Shown here piece after piece: positions 15,755-23,910 of a DNA stretch of 64,000 nt. The position numbers and the translations under genes are program-made. This DNA is from Bacteroidota bacterium. GTDB taxonomy: Bacteria > Bacteroidota > Bacteroidia > AKYH767-A > 2013-40CM-41-45. Location of the stretch: the NCBI GenBank assembly GCA_016708785.1, contig JADJFC010000001.1:186001-250000 (forward strand), read 5' to 3'. The notes under the pieces are model-generated. The model was not told where the DNA came from and made no database searches. It saw only the letters and a program-made list of their open reading frames with translations. Position 1 is the stretch's first letter, and the number at the start of each line of letters is the position of its first letter.

Positions 15755-17794
15755 CTAAAGTAGTTTTAAAAGTCGCTTAGCCTGCTCATTCGTGGGATTA
15801 ATTTTCAACACTTTTTCAATATAGTTTTTTGCCTTTACGACATCTTTCCTGTAAATCATTAATCCGGCTTTGTTCAACAAAGCTTGCTCATTATCCGGAT
15901 CCAACTTAATGGCCTCATCATAATATTTTTCAGCTTTCTTATCATCCTTATTTACACTTAATGACAAAAAACCATAATTTACATATGCTGAAACGTATTT
16001 CGGGTTTTCTGAAATAATAAACGAATAATTACTCTCCGCTTTTGCATTGTCACCGGATTCAAATTGAAGGTCTGCCAGCTTCATTCTGAAATCCGGATAA
16101 AATGGTGCTAATTCGACCGCTTTTGAAAAGTACCGTTCAGCATTTGATTTATCCCCCGAAATTAGAAAGGCTTGCCCTATCCTATAAGCTGTCCATGCAT
16201 CGTCGTTCGAAAAAGATTGACGCTTTAATGAATCAAGTGCATTTGAATGTTGGGAAACGTAGCTTACTATTCTTGCATAATCTTCTTTCAAAAAAGCCCA
16301 CCTGATCAGCTCATTGAAATTTTCAATTATTGCTGACCTCGAATTATCATCGAAGTAGTTCTTTGCTGAATCCAGAAATACTTTGTTCGAAACAAATTTC
16401 TCATAATACGATAGATAAGCAATTCCTTTTGATCGATCATCGACTTCTAGATTATTGATACAAGCCAATTTCACAAATTCCCTGATCTGCGCTGTTTTCT
16501 CTTTTGTGACAGGCTTCCGGATCCAATGATCCGTAGTTGTTACATGGGGAATATCAATCGTTCCATTCTTTGGCATATGACAACTCACACAATTATCCTT
16601 TTTCTCAGTACGCAGTTTTTGTGATGCTGAACAATCATTTGAACGTACAAGCTTGTTACCTGCATCTATTGAAGGTCCTATTGAAGGAATGTGACAGTTT
16701 CGACATGCAGCATTGAATACTTCGGTGCCCGTTGATTTCACACTGACATGGGGATTATGACACGTTACACACGTCATTGCGTTTTTATAAGGTTCTTTTG
16801 TTGGATGGGATGAATTATATTTTTCGACAATTTTCAGGGATGAAGTAAAGCAATCACTCAACTTCATTCTTTCTGCATGTGAGGCCATGATGTGTTGGTC
16901 ATCGTCACCCTTATATACAGGCATGAAAATATTCATTACCTCTGAGAGATGCATTCCGGGTTTAAAATCAAAGAAGGATTTACCTTTCATCAATACAGCA
17001 TTTCCTTGAACGTGACATCGCTGGCAGACATCCATTTGCCGGTTGATATCGAGTTTAGCGGGATTGACAATTGAATAGTCAATTTCATTTTTCACATCAA
17101 TAGTTCTCCCTGCAAGCATTTCATCCTGGTGAACTTTGCCCGGACCATGGCAACGTTCGCAATCTATTCCCGATGGAACATTCAAATACTTGTTCGCCGA
17201 CCCAAGTATCATTTCAGGATATGCATTGTGACAAGACATGCATTCCAATTCGATCAATCGAGAAAAGCGGTTATTGAAACCATTTTCATATCCCGGTGGC
17301 AGATCCCATTTTCCTGATTGTGTGTAAAAAGTTGCCGGTGCCTGATGAATATAACCATTCACATTTATCATGTGCGAATTGGTATGCTGCCCGGAACCGA
17401 CGATGTAAGAGATCTTTTCCTTTCTGAGATACAATGTATCTTTTCCTGACAATCGAAATTCTGTTAAATAAAAATCATTTCCTTCCCAATGCGGATAATA
17501 TGAGAAATTACGAAACTTGTCATAGATCACTTCATGAGAATCAAATCGACCGGAAGATTTTGCTTTCGATGCAGTGTCAAATGACATGCCCATTCCGGTA
17601 TGCATAAAGGTCTCAAACTTGTCTGAATGACATTGACGACAAGCTTCTTTTCCAATGTACTTCGTAGAATCAGATAATGATGAATATTCTTTTAGTGCAG
17701 TTTTAGGTTCGGTTTGTCTATTACATGACAAGAAAATAAAAACCGAAAAGAAGATCAGCAAAAGTGCGTATGCTAAATTTCTAATACGCATCAA
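15755..17794 (-). CDS. Seven-haem c-type cytochrome lipoprotein with C-terminal TPR repeats
   Basis: A 679-residue protein. A signal peptide with lipobox FIFLSC (C24) precedes seven CxxCH haem sites in the first ~420 residues: CRQCH (C52), CMSCH, CERCH, CQRCH, CVTCH, CRNCH and CVSCH. Extra histidines that could be distal ligands are frequent. From about residue 530, tetratricopeptide repeats follow (AERYFSKAVELAPFYPDFRM, AYVNYGFLSLSVNKDDKKAE, ALLNKAGLMIYRKDVVKAKN). It is probably a periplasm- or surface-facing electron carrier or reductase that docks partners through the TPR part. It lies 5 nt after an acetyltransferase gene on the same strand. The reaction is unknown. Confidence 0.88.
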   Translation of the reverse strand: MMRIRNLAYALLLIFFSVFIFLSCNRQTEPKTALKEYSSLSDSTKYIGKEACRQCHSDKFETFMHTGMGMSFDTASKAKSSGRFDSHEVIYDKFRNFSYYPHWEGNDFYLTEFRLSGKDTLYLRKEKISYIVGSGQHTNSHMINVNGYIHQAPATFYTQSGKWDLPPGYENGFNNRFSRLIELECMSCHNAYPEMILGSANKYLNVPSGIDCERCHGPGKVHQDEMLAGRTIDVKNEIDYSIVNPAKLDINRQMDVCQRCHVQGNAVLMKGKSFFDFKPGMHLSEVMNIFMPVYKGDDDQHIMASHAERMKLSDCFTSSLKIVEKYNSSHPTKEPYKNAMTCVTCHNPHVSVKSTGTEVFNAACRNCHIPSIGPSIDAGNKLVRSNDCSASQKLRTEKKDNCVSCHMPKNGTIDIPHVTTTDHWIRKPVTKEKTAQIREFVKLACINNLEVDDRSKGIAYLSYYEKFVSNKVFLDSAKNYFDDNSRSAIIENFNELIRWAFLKEDYARIVSYVSQHSNALDSLKRQSFSNDDAWTAYRIGQAFLISGDKSNAERYFSKAVELAPFYPDFRMKLADLQFESGDNAKAESNYSFIISENPKYVSAYVNYGFLSLSVNKDDKKAEKYYDEAIKLDPDNEQALLNKAGLMIYRKDVVKAKNYIEKVLKINPTNEQAKRLLKLL

Positions 17795-17799
17795 GTAAA

Positions 17800-18348
17800 T
17801 TATTTTTTAATCAGCTGCATTGTGTACTCATCGTAGAACTTTCCTTGCTCATACATCCAATCCTGCTTTAAGCCTGTTACTTCGAATCCGACTTTCTTGA
17901 ACAAAGCTACACTACTTTCATTTTCTACACGAACATTCGAATAGATCTGGTGCAGATCCAATACTTCAAAAGCATAATCAACGATTAAATGCAACGCTTC
18001 AGTAGCATAGCCACGACCACGGTCTGCTTTGTCTGCAATTAAAATTCCAACTCCTGCTCTTTTATTTTTAGGATCAAAATCGAAAAGATCGACACATCCG
18101 ATGGAACGAGTTGTTTCATCTTCATCGGCCTCATCAAAATACTTTAAGTCAACAATTAAACGGAGTTGTTTGTTTGTATAAATGTCCTGATGAACTTGAG
18201 TAACGAACTCTTCCAGGACAAATTTCGAAAACGGCACCAATGTTCCACTAACACTCCAAATAGAACTATCATTTTCCCATCTGTAAAGTTGATTAAGATC
18301 TGTTGGTTCTAATGCTCTCAAATGAATCAGTTCGCCTACTAGTTGCAT
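17800..18348 (-). CDS. GNAT acetyltransferase, RimJ/RimL type
   Basis: A 182-residue acetyltransferase of the ribosomal-protein/small-molecule type. It starts MQLVGELIHLRALEPTDLNQLYRWEND, and the acetyl-CoA motif is VGILIADKADRGRGYATEAL, followed by HQIYSNVRVENESSVALFKKVGFEVTG. The substrate is unknown. It has its own well-formed promoter (18442-18473) and a leader of roughly 90 nt, and probably leads a two-gene unit with the multihaem cytochrome. Confidence 0.9.
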   Translation of the reverse strand: MQLVGELIHLRALEPTDLNQLYRWENDSSIWSVSGTLVPFSKFVLEEFVTQVHQDIYTNKQLRLIVDLKYFDEADEDETTRSIGCVDLFDFDPKNKRAGVGILIADKADRGRGYATEALHLIVDYAFEVLDLHQIYSNVRVENESSVALFKKVGFEVTGLKQDWMYEQGKFYDEYTMQLIKK

Positions 18349-18441
18349 ATTGTTTTTGTTTGTCCGAATTTACGAATAGATGTGCCTATGTTGTTAGATG
18401 TAGTAGAATGATTATATGAACATATGAATGTTCAAGCCGTG

Positions 18442-18473
18442 CAAAAGTAAGTCTGAAAGTCTGTATTACCAAA
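18442..18473 (-). promoter_or_regulatory. Promoter of the acetyltransferase/multihaem cytochrome unit
   Basis: On the minus strand TTTG (18473-18470) is followed after 20 bp by TACTTTTG (18449-18442), a full match to the Bacteroidota primary promoter pattern. It overlaps the region just past the dapF stop codon. Confidence 0.65.
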
Positions 18474-18475
18474 TT

Positions 18476-19261
18476 TCATTTTGGAACACTCCCACTGAAA
18501 GCTGCAACAGCCGGGCCTTCCAGCCAGATTTGTTCGAAACCGTGACCTTCCTTGCTAAAATGAACCTTTAACTTTCCACCGGGTGTATACACCACGCATT
18601 CGTCCTTGTTTTTAAGCTTACCTGAGAAAACGGCAGCAAGAACGGCTGCAGTAACTCCGGTTCCGCATGACAAAGTTTCATCTTCCACTCCTCTTTCATA
18701 GGTCCTGACATGAATAAAATTGTCTTCTATCTCAACAAAATTGACATTGATCCCTTCGCTTTTATATGGTGGGGAATTACGGATTACTTTTCCCTTCTTA
18801 ACAACATCAAGATCTTTAACCGATTTTACAAATGTTACATAATGAGGTGAACCGGTATTCAGTATAATCGCTCCTTTGACCTTATGCAGATTTAAGACAT
18901 CAGCCATTTTCAATTTTACATTCATCGGAGTATCAGACAGGACAATTGCTTCATGTGGACCATCAAAAGCAAGAAAGTTTGTTTCCTCTTTTATGATTTT
19001 TAAAAAATGCGCAAATGCTACAGCACACCTTCCACCATTACCACACATAGATCCCAGATTACCATCAGAATTATAGTATACCATTTCGAAATCAAATCCG
19101 TCTTTCTTTACGATTCGGATCAATCCATCACCACCAATTCCAAAATGACGGTCACATAGCAATTTCACTTCTTCAACGGAAAACGATAATTTATTCAGCC
19201 GATCGTCAATCATTATGAAATCGTTCCCTGTACCATGATATTTATAAAATTGTATCTTCAT
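18476..19261 (-). CDS. dapF: Diaminopimelate epimerase
   Basis: A 261-residue cofactor-independent racemase that converts LL- to meso-diaminopimelate for lysine and peptidoglycan synthesis. Both catalytic cysteines are in place: SMCGNGGRCAVAF and ETLSCGTGVTAAV. The N-terminus MKIQFYKYHGTGNDFIMIDD is canonical. The ATG overlaps the stop of the preceding anti-sigma-like gene by 4 nt, so translation is probably coupled to it. This is an unusual link between a sigma/anti-sigma unit and cell-wall precursor synthesis. Confidence 0.97.
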   Translation of the reverse strand: MKIQFYKYHGTGNDFIMIDDRLNKLSFSVEEVKLLCDRHFGIGGDGLIRIVKKDGFDFEMVYYNSDGNLGSMCGNGGRCAVAFAHFLKIIKEETNFLAFDGPHEAIVLSDTPMNVKLKMADVLNLHKVKGAIILNTGSPHYVTFVKSVKDLDVVKKGKVIRNSPPYKSEGINVNFVEIEDNFIHVRTYERGVEDETLSCGTGVTAAVLAAVFSGKLKNKDECVVYTPGGKLKVHFSKEGHGFEQIWLEGPAVAAFSGSVPK

Positions 19262-20178
19262 TTTAGTGCAGCCGGCAGGTCTGTATTTTTTATCATAGAA
19301 AACGACACAAATTCTTCAGACGGATTGAGACGGAAATAGTCTTGTCCGTATTTCATCATCAATTTATTTTCAAAAATGTATAGCTTGACTGCATCAGGTT
19401 CTTCAATACCAAACAGAATTAACTTATTTGAATATAATTTGTAACCTCTATAATTTACCGGTGACAACCAAAACTCAACTTCATAGTCATCATTTTCCGG
19501 TTTTGAATTTTCAGCAAGTCCTGCACCTGGATTTAATTTGCTTGCAGTCGATTGTGTCAAAGAACCTTCTACTGGCTTTTTTACTTCTTCCGGATTAAGA
19601 CCTGTAACTTTTAAGGAATGTGTTACAAGTAATTGATCTTTCTTTACTACTAAATTATCTTCTTCTGAATTTGTAGTGGCTATAGAACTATCCTGATCGG
19701 AAATATTATCTTCTATAGTGGGGCTTTCTACTGATTGTGATTCTGTACTTTCCAAAATAACTTCAGACTGTTTTTCCTTGGATTTGAGAACTACTTTATC
19801 ACTCGATTCTTCTTTCTCTTGTTTGACAACACTTTTTCTGAACAGATCCAGATTAAATATTTTCCGTCGACTTTGCAATGTACCTGTTCCTATATATTGC
19901 CACAAGATGATGCCTGTTCCGGTAATAAATAAGAAAGTAATGATCAGTTTTAGTCCGGTCGGAATTAATGGCTTCTTATAACCTATCTTCTCCACAATTG
20001 ATTTTTCAACTCTGTTATCTTCTGCTACCTGAATTGATTCAATCAAGAGATTATGAAAGCTAACTGACTTTCTGAAATTCTCGTCACTATCAAGCTTGTC
20101 CATAAACTCCTTCAGTTCTACCCCACTGAGTGAATTATCGATATAACGATCAATCAAAGATCTTTCTTGCGTTGTCAT
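19258..20178 (-). CDS. Probable membrane anti-sigma factor
   Basis: A 306-residue single-span membrane protein. The cytoplasmic N-terminus (SLIDRYIDNSLSGVELKEFM followed by KLDSDENFRKSV) looks like an anti-sigma N-domain without zinc ligands. One transmembrane helix (LKLIITFLFITGTGIILWQY, near residues 77-96) is followed by a long acidic, Ser/Glu-rich linker and a C-terminal beta-rich periplasmic domain (DYEVEFWLSPVNYRGYKLYS). It begins 1 nt after the sigma-like gene and overlaps dapF. Role inferred from layout and context. Confidence 0.65.
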   Translation of the reverse strand: MTTQERSLIDRYIDNSLSGVELKEFMDKLDSDENFRKSVSFHNLLIESIQVAEDNRVEKSIVEKIGYKKPLIPTGLKLIITFLFITGTGIILWQYIGTGTLQSRRKIFNLDLFRKSVVKQEKEESSDKVVLKSKEKQSEVILESTESQSVESPTIEDNISDQDSSIATTNSEEDNLVVKKDQLLVTHSLKVTGLNPEEVKKPVEGSLTQSTASKLNPGAGLAENSKPENDDYEVEFWLSPVNYRGYKLYSNKLILFGIEEPDAVKLYIFENKLMMKYGQDYFRLNPSEEFVSFSMIKNTDLPAALK

Positions 20179-20179
20179 A

Positions 20180-20710
20180 TCAGGCTTGAATACCGGTATT
20201 TAGTCTCGCCATTGAAATCTGACGGAATTGATTTAGTGCTTTGTGTACTTCAAACTCTGCAATTACAGGGTTACTGAACTCAAATCGTGAAGCTATCTCT
20301 TCGAAAGATAATTTTTCTGTATAGCGCGAACTAAGCAATTTTTTACTTTGATAATCAAGAATGGAAAAACATGAACTGACAGCATCCCTCTCCATGTCAG
20401 TTGAAGGTTGTATTCCGGTTTTCCGGAGAAATCTACGAGCTTCTTTTTCCTTGTTCAAATGCTCATTTAGCATATTGAAAATATATTTATCCATATCCAC
20501 ATGCGTACTTAGTCTGTTTTGCTGGATGTCTCTGAAAACTTTGACAAGAACCTTTGCAAAAATGGCAGGTGTGGCAGAATCGGAAATGCCATTTCTTCTT
20601 ATCCAACGACGGGATGTTTGAAAGTACTTTTTGCTCAATTTGAAAAGCGTTTCTTCATTTCCATTTCTGATGGATGTGATAACCTCTTCGTTGAATTTTT
20701 GTGATGACAT
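20180..20710 (-). CDS. Sigma-70 family (ECF-like) RNA polymerase sigma factor, divergent
   Basis: A 176-residue protein. The N-half (EVITSIRNGNEETLFKLSKKYFQTSRRWI) resembles sigma region 2. The C-half (LDYQSKKLLSSRYTEKLSFEEIASRFEFSNPVIAEFEVHKAL) resembles the region 4 helix-turn-helix. Sequence match to canonical ECF factors is weak, so the call rests on size, domain order and the adjacent anti-sigma-like gene 1 nt downstream. A TACTTTTG element lies seven bases before the ATG, suggesting a leaderless mRNA. Confidence 0.7.
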   Translation of the reverse strand: MSSQKFNEEVITSIRNGNEETLFKLSKKYFQTSRRWIRRNGISDSATPAIFAKVLVKVFRDIQQNRLSTHVDMDKYIFNMLNEHLNKEKEARRFLRKTGIQPSTDMERDAVSSCFSILDYQSKKLLSSRYTEKLSFEEIASRFEFSNPVIAEFEVHKALNQFRQISMARLNTGIQA

Positions 20711-21136
20711 AAGAATACAAAAGTAGAAAATTAGCCAGACTTTTGAGGTTTTTTAAAGGCTGGGAAACATACTTAGTCAACAAAATTGCTGACAACCAAA
20801 ACGCCATTTTTCATTGATTTACAGGATTTTATCCAATTCTCCTGAATTAAAGAGAATGCGGTAATACGATTGATTTACCAGGAACAAATTTCCTTTACGG
20901 TGGTTAAACAAAGTTAAACCTTTAAAAATACTTTGCTTAAGTAGACTAAACTCCCGTTCATGTGCGTTAATCAATTTACATAAATGGATAAGACAAAATT
21001 TCAGAAATTTGAAATTAAAGATCGTCAGCACTTAACCAAAATTAACTGTTTCATTCATTTTTACTTCATTAAAAGAATAGGAATTTTGATGGCATAAATT
21101 TTGAAAACGCGAAAAAAAATAAAAAAATAAAAAGCT
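20711..21136. other. Divergent intergenic region, sigma-like gene / htrA
   Basis: These 426 bp contain no convincing gene. A 70-codon minus frame at 20819-21031 has no recognisable features. Visible elements are the -7 box of the sigma-like gene (20718-20725) and a near-match TAAATTTTG at 21095-21103 before htrA. The rest is AT-rich without clear repeats. Confidence 0.5.
20718..20725 (-). promoter_or_regulatory. -7 element adjacent to sigma-like gene start
   Basis: On the minus strand this reads TACTTTTG, an exact TAnnTTTG. Seven bases separate it from the ATG at 20710, so the transcript would start at or beside the start codon. No clear -33 TTG is present at normal spacing. Confidence 0.45.
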
Positions 21137-22570
21137 ATGATAAACAAAATGAAAAAAGCAATTGGAGTTTTATTGATTGCAGGTCTAGGCGGATTATCCG
21201 GAGCTTATGTTTACTCTCTTTACTCAACAGGTGATCTGACTTCAAAAAATATCTCAGAGAAACAAAATGTTTCTTTTGTGAACCTGCCTGCCACTTCTCA
21301 AACTAATCTGACGGATTTTACGAAGGCAGCGGAAATGTCAGTACATGCAGTTGTGCATGTCAAGACTTTTTACACATCACAAATGAATTCGCAATTTGGA
21401 AATCCGTTTGACTTTTGGGGAAGGCAACAACCAAGACAACAAGAAAGCAGTGGATCCGGCGTCATCATCACTCAAGATGGATACATAGTAACAAATAATC
21501 ACGTAGTTGAAAATGCCGATAAGGTTGAAGTTACTTTGAACGACAACCAAAGCTATACAGCAAAAGTAATCGGTACTGATCCTTCTACTGATCTTGCATT
21601 ACTAAAGATTGATGAAAAGAACCTACCATTTATTCCATATGGAAATTCTGATGATGTGAAAGTCGGCGAATGGGTTTTAGCTGTTGGTAATCCTTTTAAT
21701 CTGACAAGCACTGTAACAGCCGGAATCATTAGCGCAAAGGCCAGAAACATTGGCATTCTTCCTGACCAATATAAAATCGAATCGTTCCTTCAAACAGATG
21801 CAGCTGTTAATCCGGGCAATAGTGGCGGTGCATTGGTGAATACCAATGGTGATCTTGTAGGTATCAACTCAGCCATTGCCTCTACAACCGGTTCTTTCAC
21901 AGGTTATTCTTTTGCTATTCCTGTCAATCTGGTCAGAAAGGTTATGGATGACCTTGTAGAATTCGGAAGTGTACAACGTGGTTTCATAGGTGTTTCAATT
22001 CGCGATATCGATTCGAAATTGATCGAAGAAAAAGGCTTGAAACAAACCCAAGGTGTATTTGTAGCCGGACTTACTGAAGGTGGTGCTGCTTCTGATGCCG
22101 GATTAAAAGAAGGTGATATAATTCAAAAAGTAGGTAACGTTACTGTTACTTCTACTCCTCAACTTCAAGAACAAATTGGTAGATATCGTCCGGGCGATAA
22201 AGTTGCTGTCACAGTTTTGCGAGATGGTAAACAAGACGACTTCATGTTGACATTACGAAATAAGGATGGTGATACAAAGATCGTCAAGAATGAAGAACCC
22301 TTAAATCTTCTTGGTGGAACATTTGAAAATGCATCACAAGATGAAAAATCGAAATTGAATATTCGTGGCGGTGTAAAAATTTCAAAGTTACTTGCCGGTA
22401 AATTAAGAAGCGCAGGAATCCAGGAAGGATTTATCATCACATCGATCGACAAAAAACCAATCGTTACTAAAGATGATCTGGAAAGTGCATTAAAAACCAA
22501 GCAAGGTGGAGTTCTGATCGAAGGTGTTTATCCGAATGGGATGAAAGCGTATTATGGGTTTGGAATCTGA
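21137..22570 (+). CDS. degP: HtrA/DegP-type periplasmic serine protease (Do family)
   Basis: A 477-residue protease-chaperone for misfolded envelope proteins. An N-terminal signal or anchor (KKAIGVLLIAGLGGLSGAYV) is followed by a trypsin-like domain with the triad His in VTNNHVVENADKVEV, Asp in STDLALLKID and Ser in NPGNSGGALV. PDZ1 begins near GFIGVSIRDIDSKL. A second C-terminal PDZ-like segment (IRGGVKISKLLAGKLRSAGI) is also present. Either ATG, 21137 or 21149, is possible. The final codons merge into a degenerate GGATTT-type repeat. Confidence 0.93.
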   Translation: MINKMKKAIGVLLIAGLGGLSGAYVYSLYSTGDLTSKNISEKQNVSFVNLPATSQTNLTDFTKAAEMSVHAVVHVKTFYTSQMNSQFGNPFDFWGRQQPRQQESSGSGVIITQDGYIVTNNHVVENADKVEVTLNDNQSYTAKVIGTDPSTDLALLKIDEKNLPFIPYGNSDDVKVGEWVLAVGNPFNLTSTVTAGIISAKARNIGILPDQYKIESFLQTDAAVNPGNSGGALVNTNGDLVGINSAIASTTGSFTGYSFAIPVNLVRKVMDDLVEFGSVQRGFIGVSIRDIDSKLIEEKGLKQTQGVFVAGLTEGGAASDAGLKEGDIIQKVGNVTVTSTPQLQEQIGRYRPGDKVAVTVLRDGKQDDFMLTLRNKDGDTKIVKNEEPLNLLGGTFENASQDEKSKLNIRGGVKISKLLAGKLRSAGIQEGFIITSIDKKPIVTKDDLESALKTKQGGVLIEGVYPNGMKAYYGFGI

Positions 22571-22571
22571 A

Positions 22572-22658
22572 ATGATTACGGATTTCGGAATCCGGATTTT
22601 GGATTTGGATGGATTAAATCAAATCATTGCGTCGAATAACGCCAATCCGAAATCCACT
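22572..22658. repeat. Degenerate GGATTT / ATCCGAAATCC repeat
   Basis: GGATTTCGGAATCCGGATTT followed by further GGATTT and GGATGGATT words, then an inverted block CCAATCCGAAATCCA. The 10-mers at 22580-22589 and 22646-22655 are exact inverted copies. Confidence 0.7.
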
Positions 22659-22680
22659 GTGCACTGATCGAAATTCATAA

Positions 22681-22714
22681 AAAGAGCCGTAAATCAACTT
22701 ACGGCTCTTTTTAT
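22681..22714 (+). terminator. Rho-independent terminator after htrA
   Basis: A 12-bp perfect stem AAAGAGCCGTAA/TTACGGCTCTTT around a 6-base loop, followed by TTAT. Confidence 0.85.
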
Positions 22715-22833
22715 CTCCCAAAGTGGCATAAAGTGCTTTTTAGGTGCGATTTTTGAGGAGTAAAAGTAAATTGCCTCAGTGCCCTCTTTTTTCAACAATA
22801 CCAAGTAGTTATTAACCGATTGTTGACAAAAAC

Positions 22834-22864
22834 TTGCTTCGCCTTTAGCTATGGCTTATCTTTG
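22834..22864 (+). promoter_or_regulatory. rpoD promoter
   Basis: TTG at 22834-22836, a 20-bp spacer, then TATCTTTG at 22857-22864, an exact TAnnTTTG. A TTGACA also occurs at 22823-22828 but is too far from the -7 box. The leader would be about 65 nt. Confidence 0.65.
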
Positions 22865-22934
22865 CAACACTAATAAAAAACAGATTTTTCGTCGAAATCT
22901 GCATGTTTTCTAACCTAAATCTCTCGATCTAACC

Positions 22935-23798
22935 ATGCGTCAGCTCAAAATAACCAAATCGATTACCAACCGCGAGAGTCAGTCTCTCGAAAAGTATTTA
23001 CAGGAAATTGGCCGTGAAGAGCTTATTACCGCAGAAGAAGAAGTTCGTTTAGCGAGGAAAATAAAAGAAGGTGATCAGAATGCTTTGGATCGTCTAACCA
23101 AAGCAAATTTACGTTTCGTAGTTTCTGTCGCTAAGCAATATCAGAATCAAGGTCTTTCACTTCCCGATCTTATCAATGAAGGAAATCTTGGTTTGATCAA
23201 GGCTGCTAAACGTTTTGATGAAACACGTGGTTTCAAATTCATTTCTTATGCTGTATGGTGGATCCGTCAAAGTATCCTTCAGGCATTAGCTGAACAATCA
23301 AGAATTGTTCGCCTTCCACTTAATCAGGTCGGTTCACTCAATAAAATTTCAAAAGCATACTCTAAACTTGAACAGGAATTCGAACGCGAACCTTCTCCGG
23401 AAGAATTAGCGAAGATCCTGGACATCCCTACTGAAAAAATTGCTGACACAATGCGTGTGAGTGGTAAACACGTTTCAATGGATGCACCTTTCGTTCAAGG
23501 CGAAGATAATAGTCTGATCGATGTACTTGAGAATGCAGATTCTCCACGTGCTGATGGTCTGTTGATGAATGAATCTCTTCAAAAAGAAATCGATCGTTCA
23601 TTGAGCACACTTACTGAACGCGAACGCGAAGTGATCAAATTATTCTTTGGTATCGGAATGCAACACGGACTTACCTTAGAAGAGATCGGCGCTAAATTCG
23701 ACCTTACACGTGAACGTGTTCGTCAGATAAAAGAAAAAGCGATCAGAAGATTGCGTCATAAATCAAGAAGCAGATTACTTAAAGCTTATCTTGGATAA
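22935..23798 (+). CDS. rpoD: Primary RNA polymerase sigma factor (short Bacteroidota RpoD)
   Basis: A 287-residue housekeeping sigma factor. Region 1.2 starts at ESQSLEKYLQEIGREELITAEEE, region 2 contains NLRFVVSVAKQYQNQGLSLPDLINEGNLGLIKA and the melting segment GFKFISYAVWWIRQSILQAL, region 3 spans EREPSPEELAKIL, and region 4 is LTLEEIGAKFDLTRERVRQIKEKAIRRLR. Lack of a long region 1.1 is normal in this phylum and fits the unusual TAnnTTTG promoters. GAPDH follows about 110 bp downstream. Confidence 0.96.
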   Translation: MRQLKITKSITNRESQSLEKYLQEIGREELITAEEEVRLARKIKEGDQNALDRLTKANLRFVVSVAKQYQNQGLSLPDLINEGNLGLIKAAKRFDETRGFKFISYAVWWIRQSILQALAEQSRIVRLPLNQVGSLNKISKAYSKLEQEFEREPSPEELAKILDIPTEKIADTMRVSGKHVSMDAPFVQGEDNSLIDVLENADSPRADGLLMNESLQKEIDRSLSTLTEREREVIKLFFGIGMQHGLTLEEIGAKFDLTRERVRQIKEKAIRRLRHKSRSRLLKAYLG

Positions 23799-23910
23799 TC
23801 TTCTTTCAACATCATGACCTTATAAATCATTCAACTGACAGCTTTCACCAAAAATGAAAGCTGTCTGTGTTTTAATAAAACAAAGAAACTTACTTCAAAC
23901 CCATCATATC

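Larger units (their letters stand above)
22571..22934. other. Intergenic region htrA-rpoD: repeat, terminator, promoter
   Basis: These 364 bp contain, in order, a degenerate GGATTT/ATCCGAAATCC repeat with a 10-bp inverted pair (22580-22589 and 22646-22655), the htrA terminator (22681-22714), the rpoD promoter (22834-22864), and a 7-bp-stem hairpin in the rpoD leader (22881-22902). No gene was seen. Confidence 0.65.

Noticed and set aside
20819..21031. 70-codon minus-strand frame upstream of htrA
   Set aside because: It has no recognisable domain, signal or neighbour relation, and occupies the middle of a promoter-containing divergent gap.
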